Source: CAJWLW01 sp963580095
GTDB taxonomy: Bacteria; Verrucomicrobiota; Lentisphaeria; JABSQK01; CAJWLW01
Length of the DNA stretch: 11,624 nucleotides
Reading direction: 5' to 3'
Assembly (NCBI GenBank): GCA_963580095.1
Contig: CAUZJQ010000114.1
Coordinates: forward strand, 1 to 11,624
A model generated the notes under the pieces. The model saw nothing but the letters and a program-made list of their open reading frames with translations. It was not told the origin of the DNA and did no database searches. The position numbers and the translations under genes are program-made. Positions 7,960-11,624 of this stretch are shown piece by piece; within the stretch, counting starts at the first letter, position 1; every line of letters starts with the position of its first letter.

Positions 7960-9113
7960 ACAGGAAAAGGATTCTGTTCATTGACGACGAAGTCAATGTA
8001 CTGAACGCCTTGCGCCGGATCCTGCGTCATCAGCAAAAGACGTGGGAAATGGATTTCGCCGAAGGTGTCGACGAGGCGCTCATTCGCCTGCAACAGCAGG
8101 CCTACGACCTCGTGCTTTCCGACGTAATGATGCCGGGCAAGTCCGGCCTCGACCTGCTAGAGATTATGCAGCGCGAGGCAGACATCTGCGATATCCCCGT
8201 CATTATCCTTACCGGACTGCAGCAGACCGATCTGAAACGCCGCGCCCTCGAACTCGGCGCCGTCGACCTTTTGAACAAACCGGTACAGGCCGAAGATCTC
8301 GAGGCACGGATTCGCAGCGTCCTCAGGATAAAGTCCTATCAGGACGAACTGCGCGAGAAAAACTACCTGCTGGAAGATCAATTGCTGCAGGCACGAAAAA
8401 TGGAAATGATCGGCGTGCTGGCAGCCGGTGCGTTTCACGATATCAACAACGTCCTGGCAATCATCAGCAGCTACACACAGCTCGCCCAGCTCCAACCGGA
8501 CACGCTGGAGGATTGTGTCGGAAAAATCGACGACTCGATCGAGCTTGCCAGCGAATTCATCCAACAGATCCTGGCGTTCTCGAGACCGCAGAGCGCAGAA
8601 ACCCGCGACATCTGCGACCTGCCCACGATCGTCTCGAACAGTCTCAAGCTGGTGCGTCGGTGCGTACAGAAACGCGTCGACGTGTGTTGGGAACCGCCGA
8701 CCGAGGCGGCACCCATCGCCGCCAACCCGACACAACTGTTTCAGATCATCCTCAATCTCTGCATCAACGCCTCACACGCCATGGACGCCAGCGGTACCAT
8801 CGCCATATCGGTGAGCAACATCGAAATCGACGCTGCCAAAGCCAACGTCGTCTCGCCGAAGGTGGCGCCCGGCAACTACCTGCAGCTGGCGGTCGCCGAC
8901 AGCGGCTGCGGCATGGACGAGACGATGATTGAGAACTTGTTCAACCCGTTTTTCACGAACCGGGAGACAGGCAGCGGCAGTGGTCTCGGCCTCAATATCG
9001 TACATCGCATCGTCGAAAGTCACAACGGCGGCATCGAAGTGCGAAGCAACACCGGCGACGGCACAACATTCTATATCTACCTGCCGGTCGTTGCGGAACC
9101 TGTGGCAGTATAG
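7956..9113 (+). CDS. Receiver-histidine kinase, partner of the preceding kinase
   Basis: A 385-residue soluble protein with an N-terminal receiver (about 4-125: D10/D11, phosphoacceptor D56 in LSDVMMPG, T86, K108), a short coiled coil (about 126-150), a phosphotransfer segment with H161 in AAGAFHDINN, and an HATPase domain (N267/N271, DSGCG 315-319, FNPFFTN, GSGSGLGL 339-346). All catalytic boxes look intact. The FHDINN box is close to the HDFNN type of H-box. The ATG overlaps the upstream stop as ATGA, and GGGGGA lies just before it as a ribosome-binding site within the upstream gene. Having no PAS, membrane helix or output domain, it probably takes or gives phosphate in a relay with its neighbour and an unlinked regulator (inference). 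It shares the GVLAAG H-box lead-in with the upstream kinase, but is a separate, shorter paralogue rather than a recent copy. Confidence 0.92.
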   Translation: MNRKRILFIDDEVNVLNALRRILRHQQKTWEMDFAEGVDEALIRLQQQAYDLVLSDVMMPGKSGLDLLEIMQREADICDIPVIILTGLQQTDLKRRALELGAVDLLNKPVQAEDLEARIRSVLRIKSYQDELREKNYLLEDQLLQARKMEMIGVLAAGAFHDINNVLAIISSYTQLAQLQPDTLEDCVGKIDDSIELASEFIQQILAFSRPQSAETRDICDLPTIVSNSLKLVRRCVQKRVDVCWEPPTEAAPIAANPTQLFQIILNLCINASHAMDASGTIAISVSNIEIDAAKANVVSPKVAPGNYLQLAVADSGCGMDETMIENLFNPFFTNRETGSGSGLGLNIVHRIVESHNGGIEVRSNTGDGTTFYIYLPVVAEPVAV

Positions 9114-9180
9114 CTCACGGCGGTTCTGGAACGGTCGATCGGATGATGGTTTAGCTGGATGAATCCGGCGGATCGGCCGA

Positions 9181-11085
9181 CTACTGGTCAGCGACAAGTT
9201 CGATAACCAGCTCACCGTCCGGCACTTCCGATGCACATTCCGTTCGGCCGTACTTCCGCTTGGTATCGAATACCAGCGCCACACCAGGCGATGTCGCCGG
9301 GCTGCAAAGCAGACGGACTCTCAACGTGCGTTCGTCCAGCATCAAGAAGTCAGCAGCCCGCAATGGGTAAGTCACCCAGCCGATTCCCTGCCCGTCCGGC
9401 ACTGCTGTCAGTGTCTGACTATTGACTTTGATCGACGGCAACTCCCCACTGGAGGCGCTGGCCAGTCCAAGCGCCAGACGAACCCGCCAGGTCGCCGCGT
9501 CCACCGGTATTGCGGACAGCGCAAACGTCTTCTCGACAGTCAACTCCGAGCGGATCGGGTACGATGTCCAGCCGCCGAATGACAACGGACCGTGGTCCTT
9601 CACTATCACCCGATCCGGCAGCACCACTTCGACCCCGTTTGGCCGGACTATGCGCAGGACCGTCGACTCCCAACCGATCGAGTAGAGGTCGAAGCCAACG
9701 CAGACCAGAAGAAATGCCAGCGCCGTCACTCCGAGGCGGTACGCCAACGGCCGCCGATCAACCTTCTGCCGTTGCGGGCGCCGCCAGTGCCCCCACAGCA
9801 GGCCGACCGGATAGCCGGCAAAGACACAAAGCACCGGTACCAGCGGCAAACGGAAACGTGCCAACACATAGAAAAGAACAATCGAGGCGCAATAGAGCGT
9901 GACGAACCCGACGCCATACCACAGCAGCATTCGCCGGCGTCGGTTCATCAATGCCAGGATCATGCCGGCCACAGCCAGGCTCCCGAAAATTGCGAAGCCG
10001 AAAAATACCGGCGACTGCAGCAATCGATGCACCGGCGAAGGCCGGCCGGAAATGATCGACACATTGTTCGGCACCTCGACACGATTCCAGAACAGCAGAA
10101 CCATGCGCCCCTTCAGTTCCAGATACGCCAGAGGCTCGCGGCTGAACCAGCGCCAGGTGTTTTCGAGCAGGGAGATGCCGCCCTCGCCTTCCGGCAGCTT
10201 GGCCTGACGATTCCATTCACCGTACGACAGCGGGTACTCCATCGGCCCCGCCAGCATCCACGGCTCGCGACCGCCCGGAGGCGATTCCGGTGTGTTGCCT
10301 AGTGCCAGCACCGACGCCGCGGCGGACGAGGCACCGACCCAGCTGCCGTGCGCCTGATAATTGACAATCGCAAACGGCAGTTGCGGCAAGTACGCTGCGG
10401 CCGCCAGCACGGCGACCGCAGCAACCGCCAGCCTCTTGCGTCGACGATGAACCCACAGTGCGAGAAACCCAATCAGTGGTACGAAAAAAATCATGTTGCC
10501 GCGGGTAATGACCGAGAATCCCGCTACCACACCGACAACTGCCCAGTACCACCATTTTCGGCGACGGCAAGCCGCAACGGAAGTGTAGAACAGCAGCATC
10601 ACCCAGAAACTCTGCACCACCGCCATCAGCATGTACGGCGTGTAGAAGATGTGCATGCGCGACAGCGCCAGGATCACCGCCGCGCAAATACCGGTGCGCT
10701 TGCCGAACAGCCGTGCCGCCGCCAGACCCGCCAGCCAGATACATGCCGCTCCAAGCAGACTCTGGACAATGATGACGCCGCTCGCACCAATGCCGAACAC
10801 TTTGAAAATCGCAGGCAGGAACACGGCATAGTAGAACGGCTGATAGTAGAAGCCCTCGCTGTAATCGTAGGCCCCTGCAAGCACGGCCCGCGCGTTCTCC
10901 AGGTACGTCGCCATGTCGGTCGTCGTCGCCGGCGACTTGACCAGTGGATCGACCTGCATGAGCTGCCAGCCGATGTACAGGCGCAGCAGTAAACCGGCCA
11001 GTGTGATGCCGCCAAGAACATAAAGAAATCTTCGCTTATCCAGCCGCACTGCTGTCCATCGTGGCTGTTGTGATTCGCCAGACAC
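9181..11085 (-). CDS. GT39/ArnT-like polyprenyl-phosphate-sugar glycosyltransferase
   Basis: A 634-residue integral membrane protein of the dolichyl-phosphate-mannose / ArnT-like (GT-C) fold, expected to move a sugar from a polyprenyl-phosphate carrier to a protein, lipid or glycan on the periplasmic face. The first helix is at about 20-40. It is followed by the loop with the candidate catalytic D57 in TTDMATYLENAR and the aromatic YYQPFYYAVFLPA (80-92). About ten further hydrophobic helices run to about 432, and ARFRLPLVP (409-417) is a typical late-helix motif. A last helix (about 450-468) leads to a roughly 160-residue beta-rich periplasmic C-terminal domain. The start is GTG 11085, giving a 50-base overlap with the upstream gene; GTG 11049 (residue 13) would shrink the overlap to 14 bases and is also plausible. 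Donor and acceptor are not deducible. The 67-base gap to the convergent kinase gene shows no good terminator. Confidence 0.85.
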   Translation of the reverse strand: MSGESQQPRWTAVRLDKRRFLYVLGGITLAGLLLRLYIGWQLMQVDPLVKSPATTTDMATYLENARAVLAGAYDYSEGFYYQPFYYAVFLPAIFKVFGIGASGVIIVQSLLGAACIWLAGLAAARLFGKRTGICAAVILALSRMHIFYTPYMLMAVVQSFWVMLLFYTSVAACRRRKWWYWAVVGVVAGFSVITRGNMIFFVPLIGFLALWVHRRRKRLAVAAVAVLAAAAYLPQLPFAIVNYQAHGSWVGASSAAASVLALGNTPESPPGGREPWMLAGPMEYPLSYGEWNRQAKLPEGEGGISLLENTWRWFSREPLAYLELKGRMVLLFWNRVEVPNNVSIISGRPSPVHRLLQSPVFFGFAIFGSLAVAGMILALMNRRRRMLLWYGVGFVTLYCASIVLFYVLARFRLPLVPVLCVFAGYPVGLLWGHWRRPQRQKVDRRPLAYRLGVTALAFLLVCVGFDLYSIGWESTVLRIVRPNGVEVVLPDRVIVKDHGPLSFGGWTSYPIRSELTVEKTFALSAIPVDAATWRVRLALGLASASSGELPSIKVNSQTLTAVPDGQGIGWVTYPLRAADFLMLDERTLRVRLLCSPATSPGVALVFDTKRKYGRTECASEVPDGELVIELVADQ

Positions 11086-11452
11086 CTACGCCCATCACGA
11101 TCGACGCAATCAGCAGCCGGCTGAAGGCCTGCTTGAACTTGTCCCTGTCCAGCTCGGCACGCTTCGTCCGCCTGACCGCCCAGTGCGCAAGTACAAGTAC
11201 GACAAACATCGTGATCAAATGCTCCCAGGGCGCCCGCTGCGGCACATCCGCCAGGTGCTGCCAGATCCACAGCACCAGCCCCATCAACAACTGCAGGTCG
11301 ACCGCAATGACAAACGCCAGAGTCATCACGCGATCCGCCCGACGCCACACCCGCGGTTTCAACGTGCCGCTCAGCAGATTGACCAGCGCAATCGCACATG
11401 CCGCAATCACCAGGTAGCGCCATCCAGAATGTGCGTGTAAGAGAGAATTCAT
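11036..11452 (-). CDS. Small four-helix membrane protein, cytochrome b-like family
   Basis: A 138-residue inner-membrane protein with four predicted helices at about 12-29, 42-64, 78-94 and 108-126. It starts MNSLLHAHSGWRYLV and has histidines H8, H78 (in PWEHLITM) and H90, plus the DLQLLMG motif at 52-58. This matches my memory of a family of short proteins, common in Bacteroidota and relatives, that are often annotated cytochrome b or simply hypothetical; haem binding by the histidines is inference. The ATG at 11452 is well supported by AAGGAG (11458-11463, five-base spacing). It overlaps the glycosyltransferase start by 50 bases, so the two are almost surely one operon with coupled translation, although their functions have no obvious link. 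Confidence 0.82.
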   Translation of the reverse strand: MNSLLHAHSGWRYLVIAACAIALVNLLSGTLKPRVWRRADRVMTLAFVIAVDLQLLMGLVLWIWQHLADVPQRAPWEHLITMFVVLVLAHWAVRRTKRAELDRDKFKQAFSRLLIASIVMGVGVWRITTATMDSSAAG

Positions 11453-11503
11453 AGTTGCTCCTTCAGTAAAACGTTCAACTTCGTCCGGGGTCGATTTGAC
11501 TGT

Positions 11504-11532
11504 AGCCTATTAACTTTGAAATTCGACGGCAA
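11504..11532 (-). promoter_or_regulatory. Candidate promoter of the cytochrome b-like/glycosyltransferase operon
   Basis: Reading the minus strand, TTGCCG (11532-11527) is followed after 17 bases by TAGGCT (11509-11504). Transcription would begin near 11497, leaving a leader of about 45 bases before the ATG at 11452. An A/T-dominated stretch (about 11544-11575) lies upstream where an UP element would be. The boxes match the sigma-70 consensus only moderately (4/6 and 3/6). Confidence 0.3.
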
Positions 11533-11544
11533 CGGGTTTGCCGT
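11526..11544. repeat. Inverted repeat overlapping the candidate -35 box
   Basis: ACGGCAA (11526-11532) and TTGCCGT (11538-11544) form a perfect 7-bp inverted repeat around CGGGT. It covers the candidate -35 box of the minus-strand operon, so it could be an operator. It could also be the hairpin of a terminator for a plus-strand transcript, but the bases after it are A-rich rather than a clean T-run. Confidence 0.4.
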
Positions 11545-11563
11545 TAACAAAAATAATTTTATA

Positions 11564-11593
11564 TTGACTTTATACCGTCAGGGGCTCTGAAAT
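11564..11593 (+). promoter_or_regulatory. Possible divergent promoter near right edge
   Basis: TTGACT (11564-11569) and TGAAAT (11588-11593) with an 18-base spacer match sigma-70 at 5/6 and 4/6. The start site would fall near 11600, almost on the ATG at 11598, which would make the message leaderless. Because this is AT-rich sequence, chance matches are easy and the call is weak. Confidence 0.2.
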
Positions 11594-11597
11594 TAAT

Positions 11598-11624
11598 ATG
11601 CTTACCTTACGCATCGCCATCTTT
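11598..11624 (+). CDS. Possible first codons of a gene truncated by the window edge
   Basis: ATG at 11598 opens nine codons (MLTLRIAIF) to the edge without a stop. There is no Shine-Dalgarno and too little sequence to judge coding character. It is listed because the upstream region looks regulatory and a divergent gene here would explain it. Confidence 0.15.

Noticed and set aside
8042..8932. A 296-codon alternative-frame reading within the second kinase
   Set aside because: Arg/Pro-rich frame-shifted translation; the kinase frame contains all expected catalytic boxes in order.
9114..9180. Possible bidirectional terminator between the second kinase and the glycosyltransferase
   Set aside because: Only short imperfect pairings (for example GTTC-TG-GAAC) and no T-run on either strand.
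9592..10992. Two long plus-strand frames (9592-10302 and 10348-10992) opposite the glycosyltransferase
   Set aside because: Their translations are Arg/Gln/His-rich and disordered-looking, whereas the minus strand gives a coherent multi-helix membrane protein.
1..11624. tRNA, rRNA, CRISPR arrays, insertion sequences, attachment sites
   Set aside because: Read on both strands; no cloverleaf, no regularly spaced repeats, no transposase or integrase, and no terminal inverted repeats bounding a segment.

Overview
The window is moderately GC-rich, densely coded bacterial chromosome, apart from an AT-rich stretch near its right end. There are no RNA genes, CRISPR arrays, insertion sequences or phage genes. 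The gene content suggests a free-living Gram-negative heterotroph: a secreted polysaccharide-active enzyme, a lipid-linked-sugar glycosyltransferase of the inner membrane, and histidine kinases with N-terminal receivers. The sequence does not fix the phylum. Proteobacteria or a PVC-type lineage both fit, and I do not choose between them.

Layout, left to right. (1) Bases 1-1605 (+) hold the 3' part of a large protein of unknown family with two membrane helices near its C-terminus. (2) A convergent two-gene minus-strand unit follows: a 974-residue secreted multidomain glycoside hydrolase of the clan GH-A type (5540 to 2616), then a divergent NAD(H)-kinase family protein (2522 to 1662). The 93-base gap between them holds two overlapping hairpins. 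(3) A 550-base divergent intergenic region (5541-6090) carries a LacI-family-like operator on the hydrolase side. (4) A two-gene plus-strand signalling operon follows, with a four-base ATGA overlap: a receiver-PAS-histidine kinase (6091-7959) and a shorter receiver-histidine kinase (7956-9113). Neither has an output domain. (5) A second minus-strand operon comes last: a small four-helix membrane protein resembling a family often labelled cytochrome b-like (11452 to 11036), overlapping by 50 bases a GT39/ArnT-like glycosyltransferase (11085 to 9181). Its AT-rich upstream region has a candidate promoter and inverted repeat, and may also hold the first codons of a divergent gene running off the right edge.

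How the parts may work together (inference): the hydrolase looks inducible by a sugar-sensing LacI-type repressor encoded elsewhere. The two receiver-kinases look like one phosphorelay module that must act through a partner outside the window. The glycosyltransferase would modify a protein, lipid or polysaccharide on the periplasmic side. I see no single clearly new multi-gene system. The items most worth a second look are the hydrolase with its operator, the output-less tandem receiver-kinases, the divergent NAD kinase and the unrecognised membrane protein.
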